The notes: a model not told the origin generated them from the sequence alone. Numbered from the stretch's first letter, positions 1-8,504 are shown. The stretch is 36,150 nucleotides of DNA from Pseudomonadota bacterium (GCA_002747435.1 PDPH01000024.1:1-36150), one strand, 5' to 3'. Program-made: numbers and translations.

Positions 1-54
1 TGCCATCGGGCGTCAGCAGGTTGATTGAAGTCTGTCGAAAACTGGATGTGAGCC

Positions 55-477
55 TTGTGTAATCAATACGTTACTGCATTAAGTTGGCGCTTATGGGGTG
101 AGTTCTGCCGCATGGCCGAATCCCATGAGCGAGTGATCGCCTACGTTAAAAATCACAGCCTTGGATTGGAAGTACCGTATCGCTATGGTTCCGAAACCAG
201 AAAATACAGACCGGATTTTATTGTTCAAATAGATGACGGCCTGAAAGACCCGCTGAATCTGATCGTTGAGATTAAAGGCTACCGCAGAGAAGATGCCAAA
301 GAAAAGAAACTCACAATGGATACTTACTGGATACCCGGCGTCAACAATTTGGAAAGCTATGGCAGGTGGGCTTTTGTTGAGTTTGGGGATGTGTTCGAAA
401 TGGAGCACGATTTCAAAAAGAAAGTCGAAGAGCAGTTTAACAAGATGATAGAAACAGCGTTGGGAAAAGGAAAATAA
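55..477 (+). pseudogene. C-terminal remnant of a type III-like restriction enzyme Res subunit
   Basis: The 140-residue frame carries the end of a Res-type helicase/endonuclease. Similarity to the family as I know it begins almost at its first residues (CNQYV, then WGEFCR and AYVKNHSLGLEVPYR). A PD-(D/E)xK nuclease signature follows: PDFIV at about residues 53-57 and a VEIKGYR segment at about 70-76, then the conserved tail WIPGVNNL and GRWAFVEF. All three forward frames are closed just upstream (in-frame stops at 22-24 and 49-51), so the helicase part is not continuous with this piece. It is either truncated or frameshifted at about position 58. TTG at 55 is only the nominal start and a real initiation could be ATG 112. 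The next gene starts one base after the stop, as expected for a res/mod pair. Which order or deletion produced the break cannot be seen from this window. Confidence 0.75.
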
Positions 478-478
478 C

Positions 479-3304
479 ATGGCAAGAGCGACAAAACCCA
501 AAGCCAAAAAGCAGATCGAAACCCTTACCCACGAAGAAGCAACGCGTAAGAACATTCCGACGGCTGAGTATGAAGCAGTACTTCATGAAAAAGATAAAAG
601 TTCTGTTCGCGTTGCTTACGAGCGGCGCAATCGCGATCTTGATCCGCAGTTGGTCTGGCGAGGTAAAGATGAGCAGGATTGGTCTGATCTGGTTGTCCAT
701 GCGCCGCCTCTATATATTCAGGAAAAAGTTCACCCCAAAGTATTGATAGACGACCTACGCCGTCAAACCGAGAAAACACAGGCCGAAGCTGAAAATCAAG
801 GTCAGGGCTTTGTGGGCGACCTGTTTGCAGACTTCAATGGTTTGCCTAGCGAAGATGCTAAAACAGAGTTTTATCAGCATGAAGCTCATTGGTCTAACCG
901 CATGATTTTAGGTGATAGCCTGCAAGTTATGGCTTCACTTGCTGAGCGTGAGGGACTACGTGGACAGGTACAATGTATTTATTTTGATCCGCCGTATGGC
1001 ATTAAGTTTAATTCCAATTTTCAATGGTCAACAACGAGTAGCGACGTAACAGATGGTAATGCAAGACAGATTACCAGGGAACCCGAACAAGTAAAAGCCT
1101 TTAGAGATACTTGGAAAGACGGAATTCACTCGTATCTGACATACTTGAGAGATCGACTAACAGTATCAAGAGACTTGTTATCAGATTCTGGATCTATTTT
1201 TGTCCAAATTGGAGAAGAAAACCTGCACAGGGTTCGAAGTGTGCTTGATGAAATATTCGGAGAAGATAATTTTGTATCGCAAATTTCTTACGTGACTACT
1301 GGTGGGCTGGCTTCAGGAACCCTTAGTCGGGCTGGAGACTATTTGCTTTGGTATGCAAAGAAGAGAGATGTTCTTAAATACAGGGCAATCGTTAAACCCA
1401 AAAAATTACCTGATGAAGATTCGAAGTCCAAATACGACCAATTTGAAACACCTGACCTGAAACGCTCAACCCACTTGCAAGCTAAGTCAATGTTAGAAGA
1501 ATCCGAATTGGAAAATGGTAAAGTTTTCCGCATCGATAACATTATTTCCCAAGGTAGTAGCGAAAACACGGTAAGGAAATTCGACTTTCGAGATAAGACA
1601 TTTGACTGTGGCACTGGAAATCATTGGAAAACCAACCCAGAATTCGGCATGCTAAGATTAGGAAAAGCTAATCGGATCGCTGTGAGTAAAAAGGGAAAAC
1701 TTGGTTATATTAGATATTTCAACGATTATTCAATAAGCAAACTATCAAATATCTGGACAGATATTGGGGGGAGCGTACAAAGTAGGTCTGATCCAAAAGT
1801 CTATGTTGTACAAACGGGTACGTCACTGGTTGAGCGATGTATTTTGATGACGACAGACCCAGGCGATCTTGTACTTGATCCTACTTGTGGCTCAGGAACT
1901 ACAGCGTTTGTTTCTGAGCAATGGGGTAGACGTTGGATAACTCTAGATACATCTCGCGTGGCTTTAGCATTAGCTAGAGCTAGAGTAATGGGTGCTAGAT
2001 TTCCATACTACCTGCTTTCTGATTCCCAAGACGGGATACAAAAGGAAGCAGAAATCACTCGAACAGTGCCTTCAGGTAAGAACGCTACCAACAATATCCG
2101 GTATGGCTTTGTCTATGATCGCGTCCCTCACATCACGCTGAAGTCCATCGCTAACAACTCTGAGATTGATGTTATATGGGATCGCTTTCAAGATAAGCTT
2201 GACCCTATTAGCGAGCAACTCGCCAAGGAACTAGGTACCTCCTGGCAGGAATGGGAAATACCTAGAGATACTGATAATAACTGGTCAAAAAAAGCCAAAG
2301 AATTACATTCGGCTTGGTGGGAACAGCGAATTGCTAGACAAAAGGAAATTGACGTTTCTATTGCAGCTAAGGCCGATTTCGAATATCTCTATGACAAGCC
2401 TTATGAAGATAATAAAAAGGTACGAGTGGCCGGGCCTTTTACCGTAGAAAGCCTGTCGCCGCATCGCGCTTTAAACGTAGGTGCTGATGACGAACTGATT
2501 GATCCCTTGGAGCAGAAAGAAGAATTTGAAGATGATCAAGGTTTTGTTCAAATTATTCTTGAAAACCTTAAAACTGCTGGCGTACAACAGGCACACAAAG
2601 AAGACAAAATTAATTTTCTTTCTTTAACGCCTTGGCCCGGTGATTTGGTATGTGCCGAAGGTAGATATATTGATGAAACCAAAACGGAAAAGCGTGCCGC
2701 GATATTTATCGGGCCAGAGTTCGGCACAGTTTCCCGTCCTGATATGGTGCAGGCCGCGAGGGAAGCTGCTGATGCAGGCTTCGATGTGCTAATTGCTTGT
2801 GCCTTTAACTACGATGCACATTCCACAGAGTTTGAGAAACTCGGTCGTGTTCCGGTATTAAAGGCGCGCATGAATGCCGATCTGCACATGGCGGATGATC
2901 TAAAAAGTACAGGCAAAGGTAATCTATTCGTTATCTTTGGTGAGCCAGACATTGATGTTTTGGATGCCGAAGATGACCAGATACAAGTCAAGATCAATGG
3001 CGTCGATGTGTTTCACCCGAATACAGGCGAGGTGCGTAGTGATGGAGCTGAAGGTATTGCTTGCTGGTTTATCGATACAGACTATAACGAAGAAAGTTTT
3101 TTCGTGCGTCAGGCATATTTCCTGGGGGCGAATGATCCCTATAAGTCATTAAAAATAACACTGAAAGCTGAAATTAATCAAGAAGCCTGGGATACGCTGA
3201 ATAGTGACATCTCTCGGCCTTTTGATAAGCCCAAGAATGGGCGCATCGCAGTTAAGGTTATCAACCACCTTGGCGATGAAGTCATGAAGGTTTATAGGGT
3301 ATAG
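479..3304 (+). CDS. Site-specific adenine DNA methyltransferase, type III Mod-like (beta class)
   Basis: This 941-residue protein transfers a methyl group from SAM to DNA, probably N6-adenine. The catalytic motif IV is DPPY at residues 170-173. The SAM-binding motif I (DPTCGSGTT) lies at about 467-475. Motif IV preceding motif I defines the beta class typical of type III Mod subunits. The sequence between them would hold target recognition. A long C-terminal extension after about residue 545 is not part of the catalytic fold and I do not recognise it. ATG 479 follows the Res remnant by one base, with a purine-rich ribosome site (GAAAAGGAAAA). The frame is full and shows no damage. With the Res partner broken here it may act as an orphan methylase, giving DNA modification without restriction, unless Res is supplied elsewhere. 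Confidence 0.9.
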   Translation: MARATKPKAKKQIETLTHEEATRKNIPTAEYEAVLHEKDKSSVRVAYERRNRDLDPQLVWRGKDEQDWSDLVVHAPPLYIQEKVHPKVLIDDLRRQTEKTQAEAENQGQGFVGDLFADFNGLPSEDAKTEFYQHEAHWSNRMILGDSLQVMASLAEREGLRGQVQCIYFDPPYGIKFNSNFQWSTTSSDVTDGNARQITREPEQVKAFRDTWKDGIHSYLTYLRDRLTVSRDLLSDSGSIFVQIGEENLHRVRSVLDEIFGEDNFVSQISYVTTGGLASGTLSRAGDYLLWYAKKRDVLKYRAIVKPKKLPDEDSKSKYDQFETPDLKRSTHLQAKSMLEESELENGKVFRIDNIISQGSSENTVRKFDFRDKTFDCGTGNHWKTNPEFGMLRLGKANRIAVSKKGKLGYIRYFNDYSISKLSNIWTDIGGSVQSRSDPKVYVVQTGTSLVERCILMTTDPGDLVLDPTCGSGTTAFVSEQWGRRWITLDTSRVALALARARVMGARFPYYLLSDSQDGIQKEAEITRTVPSGKNATNNIRYGFVYDRVPHITLKSIANNSEIDVIWDRFQDKLDPISEQLAKELGTSWQEWEIPRDTDNNWSKKAKELHSAWWEQRIARQKEIDVSIAAKADFEYLYDKPYEDNKKVRVAGPFTVESLSPHRALNVGADDELIDPLEQKEEFEDDQGFVQIILENLKTAGVQQAHKEDKINFLSLTPWPGDLVCAEGRYIDETKTEKRAAIFIGPEFGTVSRPDMVQAAREAADAGFDVLIACAFNYDAHSTEFEKLGRVPVLKARMNADLHMADDLKSTGKGNLFVIFGEPDIDVLDAEDDQIQVKINGVDVFHPNTGEVRSDGAEGIACWFIDTDYNEESFFVRQAYFLGANDPYKSLKITLKAEINQEAWDTLNSDISRPFDKPKNGRIAVKVINHLGDEVMKVYRV

Positions 3305-3316
3305 TAAACTAAAACT

Positions 3317-4462
3317 ATGACATTACGTGTTGAGATTAAACCTGAACTTTTGAGCTGGGCTATGGAACGCTCCAGGGTGGATGGTTTTGCCCTGCGTAAC
3401 CGCTTCCCTAAGCTTGATGACTGGCTTGAGGGCGAGCGCAAGCCTACCTTAAAGCAGGCAGAAAGATTTGCCAAGGCTACACGCACGCCAATTGGGTTCC
3501 TGTTTTTACCTGAACCGCCCGAAGAGCAAATTCCTATTCCGGACTACCGAACCATTACCAATCATCAGATAAGCCGGCCAAGTGCTGATTTGCTGGATAC
3601 CTTGTATATCTGCCAACAGCGTCAGGAGTGGTATCGGGAATATGCCCGTACTAGCGGGCTACAGGGCTTGGAATTTATAAGTAGTGTGGATCGTCGCAGC
3701 TCTATTGAGCATGTGGCGGAAAGCATCCGTAACACCTTGGGTTTTGATCTCCAAGCCAGGCGCAGTATGCGTACCTGGGAAGAAGCTTTACGCAGTTTTA
3801 TCGCCAGTGCCGATGCTGCTGGGGTTATGGTGATGTGCAGTGGTATTGTGCTAAACAATACGCGTCGAAAACTCAACCCGGACGAGTTTCGGGGCTTTGC
3901 CCTAGCAGACAAAGTTGCACCCTTAGTTTTTATCAATGGAGCTGACACCAAGTCTGCTCAAATGTTTACCCTTGCTCACGAACTGGCTCATCTTTGGTTA
4001 GGTGAGACAGGACTTTCCAGTGCTGATATTAGTGGTCAGGAAGAGGAGGACGTTGAGCTCTGGTGCAATGCGGTTGCGGCTGAAACGCTGGTTCCACTGA
4101 GAGCATTTGAGCATGAATTGCGCAATGAAAGCCTGCCTGATGCATTAAGTCGATTAGCACGCATGTTTAAGGTCAGTACACTAGTCATTTTACGTCGAAT
4201 GCGAGATGCAGATTATCTATCTTCTGACGAATACTCCACTGCTTATGAAACAGAGCTGGCTCGTTTGTTGGCGATGGGAAGGGGAGCTGGAGGAAGTTTT
4301 TACATCTCTCAACCTAATAAGTTGAGCAAACGTTTTGCTCGTGCGCTTGTGGTGAGTACATTGGAAGGGCAAACGCTTTATCGGGATGCTTTGAGAATGA
4401 TGGGGGTAAAGAAAGTCGAGACCTTTAATGAGCTGGGACGCAATTTGGGGGTAATGATTTAG
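3317..4462 (+). CDS. XRE-like/ImmA-IrrE family zinc metallopeptidase
   Basis: This 381-residue protein combines an N-terminal helix-turn-helix-like segment (residues about 1-65) with an ImmA/IrrE peptidase domain. The zinc motif HELAH is at residues 221-225, and the downstream acidic residues in ELWCNAVAAET fit the third ligand region. The IPIPDYRT stretch near residue 75 is typical of this two-domain family. Members cleave repressors or antitoxins and relieve repression after DNA damage or phage infection. Here the target is not known. The stop codon overlaps the GTG start of the next gene (TAGTG), so the two are translationally coupled. That pairing suggests this protein is the regulatory or antitoxin half of a two-gene module with the PIN-like DUF4411 protein. 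The gap to the methyltransferase is only 12 bases, so co-transcription is likely. Confidence 0.88.
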   Translation: MTLRVEIKPELLSWAMERSRVDGFALRNRFPKLDDWLEGERKPTLKQAERFAKATRTPIGFLFLPEPPEEQIPIPDYRTITNHQISRPSADLLDTLYICQQRQEWYREYARTSGLQGLEFISSVDRRSSIEHVAESIRNTLGFDLQARRSMRTWEEALRSFIASADAAGVMVMCSGIVLNNTRRKLNPDEFRGFALADKVAPLVFINGADTKSAQMFTLAHELAHLWLGETGLSSADISGQEEEDVELWCNAVAAETLVPLRAFEHELRNESLPDALSRLARMFKVSTLVILRRMRDADYLSSDEYSTAYETELARLLAMGRGAGGSFYISQPNKLSKRFARALVVSTLEGQTLYRDALRMMGVKKVETFNELGRNLGVMI

Positions 4463-4950
4463 TGGCTTATTTATTAGATGCCAATATATTTATCCAAGCG
4501 AGTAATTTGCATTATGGCTTTGATTTTTGCCCTGCGTTTTGGGAGTGGCTGGATGAGGCCAATGCTGCGGGTACAGTATTAAGCATTAGCCAAGTGCAAG
4601 ATGAGATGGTTGAAGGGAATGATGAGCTTGCGGACTGGGCCAAAGCCAAAGGCAGTGGCTTTTTTAAGGAAACCGACACAGCGACATTGCCTCGTTTAGG
4701 GGCGGTTGCCCAATGGGTACAGTCGAATGGCTACGAAGCTGCCGCCATAAACACTTTCTTGCAGGTGGCAGATTATTATTTGATTTCCTATGCCTTGGCA
4801 CATGGACACACGATTGTTACTCATGAAGTCCCTGCCAACACGCCAAAGAAAATAAAGATACCGAATGTTTGTGTTGGTTTTGGTATTTCCTGTATCTCAC
4901 CTTATGCGATGTTGCGTCGCGAAGGTGCGCGGTTTGTACTTGGAAGATAA
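4462..4950 (+). CDS. DUF4411 PIN-like putative toxin nuclease
   Basis: This 162-residue protein starts at GTG 4462, overlapping the preceding stop by one base. The N-terminus LLDANIFI (Asp6) is the standard first acidic motif of PIN-domain ribonucleases. Further acidic positions follow in QVQDEM (about residue 47) and ADYYLISYA (about 108), and THEV lies near the C-terminal end of the fold. This layout matches the DUF4411 family, a divergent PIN group. PIN proteins cut RNA with metal ions and are common toxins. The family is often found next to ImmA/IrrE proteins, as here, but I infer the toxin role from fold and context. No separate small antitoxin is seen. Confidence 0.82.
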   Translation: MAYLLDANIFIQASNLHYGFDFCPAFWEWLDEANAAGTVLSISQVQDEMVEGNDELADWAKAKGSGFFKETDTATLPRLGAVAQWVQSNGYEAAAINTFLQVADYYLISYALAHGHTIVTHEVPANTPKKIKIPNVCVGFGISCISPYAMLRREGARFVLGR

Positions 4951-4965
4951 GAAGATATTTCGCAT

Positions 4966-7227
4966 ATGGAATTTCGTATCTCAGACTCATTTACCAGTAG
5001 CCTCGCCAAGCTGACAAGTGACGAGCAAAAGGCTGCAAAAACGACGGCCTTTGATCTTCAGATGAATCCTGAAAATCCAGGCTTTAGCTTCCACAAACTT
5101 GATCGTGCTCAGGATAAGAACTTCTGGTCGGTGCGTGTCAATCGAGACATACGCATCATTGTCCACCGCTCTAAAACGAGTTTGCTCCTCTGTTATGTCG
5201 ATCACCACGATGATGCCTATAAATGGGCTGAAAAGCGCAAGCTTGAGACGCATCCAAAAACAGGTGCAGCACAGCTTGTTGAAATTAGGGAGCGCGTTGA
5301 AGAAATACGTGTGCCTTACTATGTTAATGTGGAGGCCACGCCACCACCAAAACCTTTGCTCTTTGATGGGTTCGATGATGATCAGTTACTGGAATATGGC
5401 GTGCCACCAGAGTGGCTTGCCGATGTAAAGACATCCGATGAAGACTCAATATTAGAATTGTCGGATCACCTCCCCGCAGAAGCCGCAGAAGCCCTTATTG
5501 AAATCGCCGTTGGTGGAACGCCAAGAACGCCAGTAGTCACTTCACCAGAGAACAATCCATTCGATCACCCCGACGCGCAACGCCGTTTCCGCACCATGGT
5601 TGATACGGAGGAGCTGGAGCGAGCGCTTGATGCACCGTGGGAGAAATGGACGGTTTTTCTTCACCCAGACCAGCAAGAATTAGTTGAAAAGGATTTTAAT
5701 GGGCCTGCTCGCGTTTCCGGTTCTGCTGGAACGGGTAAGACCATTGTGGCATTGCATCGTGCAGTACATTTGGCGAAAGAAAACATTGAAGCACGGGTTT
5801 TGCTCACGACATTCTCAGATACATTGGCGAACGCACTGAAGGAAAAGCTTAAGCATTTGATCGGGAGCACTCCACGACTGGCAGAGCGTTTGGAAATCCA
5901 TTCAATGGATGCAATCGCTATTAGACTGCATAAATTCAATATTAAAAATAAGCAATTACTGAATTGTGACCAATTATTTAAACTCGTTTATAAGCACTTG
6001 AAAGACTTAAAAGGGCTTCGTTATTCGCCGGCATTTATTTTTGAAGAATGGCTTCAGGTTGTGGATGCCTGGCAAATTAATACTTGGGATGAATACAAGA
6101 ATGTTCAACGGTTAGGCCGGAAAACCAGGCTGGCCGAAACCCAGCGGCAGGTTTTATGGGGAATATTTGAGAAAGTAAATGAGGAACTAGTCGAAACACA
6201 CTCAGTATCTATGGCAGGCATTTACCTGGATTTAACCCATTCCCTGGAAGAAAAGCAAAACAGGCCCTTCGACTTTATAGTGGTTGATGAGGCCCAGGAT
6301 ATTAGTATCCCTCAGCTTAGATTTCTTGCTGCACTTGGCGGCAAAAAGCCAAATGCTCTGTTCTTTGCGGGTGATTTAGGTCAACGCATTTTCCAGCAGG
6401 CTTTTTCCTGGAAATCCCTTGGTGTTGATATTCGCGGCAGGTCTAAAACGCTTCGCGTAAATTATCGCACTTCGCACCAGATAAGAATGCAGTCAGACCG
6501 TTTACTAGAGCCAAGTGTTACAGATGTTGATGGCTACGAAGATGATCGAACCAGCACAGTATCAGTATTCAATGGCCCCGAGCCGACCATTCAAAATTTC
6601 GACTCCCACGAAGAAGAAATTAGCTTTGTTGCAGATTGGCTGGCGAAGCTCACTGATAACGGATATGAGGCGCATGAAATTGGCGTAATTGTTCGTTCGG
6701 ACAAGGAAATACCAAGAGCGGTATCAGCAATTGAAAAGGCAGGCATAACCTATAAACAGCTAGACAGCTACATTCAGCTTGCACACGGATACGCTTCGAT
6801 CTGCACAATGCACCTGGCTAAAGGACTGGAATTTAGAGCTGTTGTAGTGATGGCTTGTGATGACGAAATTATTCCTTCTCTGGAACGTATCGAAGCAATT
6901 GCTGATAATGCCGACCTTGAAGAAATATACGAAACGGAAAGGCACTTGCTTTATGTGGCATGCACTAGGGCAAGAGACAGGCTTCTCGTTACCAGCGGGG
7001 AATTGCCGTCCGAGTTTTTGGATGATTTGGGAGGACGAGGCGTGATGACTGACCTTGCACAGCGTCGGCAAATTGTAGACCTCATTGCTGAAGCAGAATC
7101 TACCGGAGCATGCCATCGTCAGGCATGCAACGTGGTGGGTATCAATCTTCGCACGCTGCAACGCTGGCAACCAGTGAGAGTGATGAGGTACAGGCTGATC
7201 GACGCCCTGAAATATGGCTCAACCTAG
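4966..7227 (+). CDS. RelE-like/UvrD-type superfamily 1 helicase fusion with an IS-derived C-terminal tail
   Basis: The first ~95 residues resemble a RelE/ParE-fold toxin (FRISDSFTSSLAKL, FWSVRVNRDIRIIVHR, LLLCYVDHHDDAYKWAE). A UvrD/Rep helicase follows: Walker A GSAGTGKT at 252-259, motif II VDEAQD with D441/E442, a motif III-like FAGDLGQRIF, and motif VI YVACTRARDR near 664-673. The natural end of such proteins is probably the EFLDDL at 683-688. The final ~60 residues instead read as the start of an IS3-type transposase OrfB (RRQIVDLIAEAE, TLQRW) and run into an in-frame stop at 7225-7227. The helicase is therefore probably functional but carries a foreign tail. It follows the DUF4411 gene by 15 bases. 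In such fusions the RelE-like part may bind RNA or ribosomes or may be inactive. I infer a role in phage defence from the neighbours. Confidence 0.85.
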   Translation: MEFRISDSFTSSLAKLTSDEQKAAKTTAFDLQMNPENPGFSFHKLDRAQDKNFWSVRVNRDIRIIVHRSKTSLLLCYVDHHDDAYKWAEKRKLETHPKTGAAQLVEIRERVEEIRVPYYVNVEATPPPKPLLFDGFDDDQLLEYGVPPEWLADVKTSDEDSILELSDHLPAEAAEALIEIAVGGTPRTPVVTSPENNPFDHPDAQRRFRTMVDTEELERALDAPWEKWTVFLHPDQQELVEKDFNGPARVSGSAGTGKTIVALHRAVHLAKENIEARVLLTTFSDTLANALKEKLKHLIGSTPRLAERLEIHSMDAIAIRLHKFNIKNKQLLNCDQLFKLVYKHLKDLKGLRYSPAFIFEEWLQVVDAWQINTWDEYKNVQRLGRKTRLAETQRQVLWGIFEKVNEELVETHSVSMAGIYLDLTHSLEEKQNRPFDFIVVDEAQDISIPQLRFLAALGGKKPNALFFAGDLGQRIFQQAFSWKSLGVDIRGRSKTLRVNYRTSHQIRMQSDRLLEPSVTDVDGYEDDRTSTVSVFNGPEPTIQNFDSHEEEISFVADWLAKLTDNGYEAHEIGVIVRSDKEIPRAVSAIEKAGITYKQLDSYIQLAHGYASICTMHLAKGLEFRAVVVMACDDEIIPSLERIEAIADNADLEEIYETERHLLYVACTRARDRLLVTSGELPSEFLDDLGGRGVMTDLAQRRQIVDLIAEAESTGACHRQACNVVGINLRTLQRWQPVRVMRYRLIDALKYGST

Positions 7228-7616
7228 CCGGTAAAGGGATTCACCACCTTGGAAGAAGCACGTGATTGGGTTTTGCAGTTCATGCAATGGCACAACCATG
7301 AGCACCAGCACAGCAAAGTTCGCTTTGTCACACCGGCACAACGTCATCGTGGTGAGGATCAGGCGATTTTGGTTCATTGTCAACAGGTTTATGAACGCGC
7401 CAAGGCCGCTAACCCGACACGTTGGTAAGTATACCCGTGATTGGTCGCCCATCACTGAGGTGACATTCAAACGAACAAGGAGCAGGCGGCATGAGAACAA
7501 GGAGGACGGTGGAGTATTACCCGGTAGAGGAGCTATCCATGCTTTGTGCACGGGCTGGAAATCCTCACCAGCAGCGAGGATCGCCCGCCCACACAAAAAC
7601 GTACTGAAAGGCACTA
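7044..7616 (+). pseudogene. Decayed IS3-family transposase (OrfB remnant)
   Basis: The remnant begins within the helicase frame with an OrfB-like N-terminus (MTDLAQRRQIVDLIAEAE, ACNVVGINLRTLQRWQ). Near 7163 the match moves to another frame (SDEVQADRRPE), and the catalytic core is then missing. The C-terminal part resumes at about 7207 as LKYGST, a TAG stop at 7225-7227 where the family normally has Tyr, then PVKGFTTLEEARDWV, WHNHEHQHSKVRFVTPAQR and AANPTRW ending at TAA 7426. After a one-base shift the usual tail YTRDWSPI is still readable. The element therefore has an internal deletion, a nonsense codon and at least one frameshift, and cannot make transposase. Its left end and OrfA are absent and its outer borders are not defined. 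Confidence 0.75.
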
Positions 7617-7631
7617 GGTTCTGTTGACATA

Positions 7632-8386
7632 TCACCGATTCCATATCAACACAGCTGTCAGTGAAAGAAAGCCCAGAAAGTTTTGAGCTTTCTTTTCAAA
7701 GCGCGAAAAAACACGTCGATAGTGTTTCATTTTGCCAAAGTAGCACTCAATGAGATGCCGTTCTTTGTAAGCCACCCAGTCACATGCTCTCGAATTCAGT
7801 GCATTGGAGCGCGAGGGAATCATCGCTTCGATACCCCGGTTTTGAAGATAATCAACTAATACCTGAGAATCGTAGCCTTTGTCTGCCATTAACTGTTTGA
7901 GAGACACCGACTTCACCAACTCCTCAGCCTGACCAATATAAGATGCTTGTCCCGGCGTCAAAATAAAGCGCAGCGGATAACCTAAGGCATCGGTCAAGGC
8001 ATGGATTTTACAGGTAAAACCCCCTTTTAATCGTCCCAGTGCTTCGGTCTTGGCATCGCTTTTTTAGCACCGGCCGTACAGGCGTGGGCACGAACAAGGG
8101 TACTATCAATAAATCCCTCCTGAAGATCCGCTGAAGCACTAGCCGCCGTCAACAAATTATCCCAAACACCTACATCGACCCAGCGGTCATATCGTTTAAA
8201 GATACTGTTCCAGTTTCCATAGCTTGAGGGCAGGCTTCTCCGCTGACTGCCGGAACGCAATATCCACAAAACAGCGTTAATCAATTGACGGCAGCGCTCT
8301 GGATTACCCACATAAACCCGTGGATGGGTTAGCAGGAACGGGCGAATCCATTCCCATTGATCATCTGTCAAGTAATATCGGTTCAT
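7632..8386 (-). CDS. IS5-family transposase made by a -1 frameshift (orfA/orfB)
   Basis: OrfA starts at ATG 8384-8386 (MNRYYLTDDQWEWI) and terminates at 8027 after 119 residues. OrfB continues to the stop at 7632. A run of six A residues in the coding strand (8060-8065) lies in the overlap. A -1 slip there joins GAKK to SDAKTEALGRLKGGF and then ALGYPLRFILTPGQ, restoring one transposase of about 250 residues. The DDE triad is visible: Asp in FIDSTLVRAH, Asp in MADKGYDSQ, Glu in RHLIECYFGKMKHYRR. No other lesion is seen, so the enzyme is probably functional. It inserts or excises its own element at TA-containing targets. Alternatively the A6 run could be a fixed mutation, but this position is the usual programmed site in the group. 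Confidence 0.87.
8060..8065 (-). promoter_or_regulatory. A6 slippery site for -1 transposase frameshifting
   Basis: Six consecutive A residues on the coding strand (six T on the + strand) sit where the OrfA and OrfB frames overlap. A -1 slip changes the reading from AAA-AAA-GCG to AAA-AAA-AGC and opens the downstream frame carrying the second Asp and the Glu of the DDE triad. Confidence 0.7.
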
Positions 8387-8473
8387 TGCAATTGTTTAAA
8401 ATAACACCATTTAATCCTATAAAAGGATAAAATGTCAACAGAGCCTAATCTACATTTACCCAAACCCAATAAG

Positions 8474-8504
8474 AGATAGCTCTTCCTATTGGGAAGAGCT
8501 ATCT
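8474..8504 (-). terminator. Strong hairpin after pgsA, probable terminator
   Basis: A perfect 13-bp inverted repeat (AGATAGCTCTTCC / GGAAGAGCTATCT) with a 5-base loop lies 40 bases past the pgsA stop. The T-tract after it on the - strand is poor (CTTATTGGG), so termination may be partial or Rho-assisted. It also marks the border between core genes and the IS-rich island. Confidence 0.6.

Larger units (their letters stand above)
7617..8445 (-). mobile_element. IS5-family insertion sequence (IS427-like group)
   Basis: An 829-bp element bounded by imperfect inverted repeats. The left end reads GGTTCTGTTGACAT at 7617-7630. The reverse complement of the right end (8432-8445) reads GGCTCTGTTGACAT, one mismatch in 14. 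Both ends are flanked by TA (7615-7616 and 8446-8447), the 2-bp target duplication expected for this IS5 subgroup. It encodes a two-frame DDE transposase on the - strand. It lies next to the IS3 remnant and separates the defence island from the core gene pgsA. The clean ends and duplication suggest a recent, potentially mobile insertion. Confidence 0.88.

Noticed and set aside
91..555. 154-residue open frame antisense to the Res remnant and Mod start
   Set aside because: It overlaps clear homology on the + strand and has no recognisable domain.
7262..7627. 121-residue + strand frame after the helicase
   Set aside because: It is a mixed reading of the IS3 remnant. Transposase similarity is in other frames up to TAA 7426, and only a short tail fits this frame.
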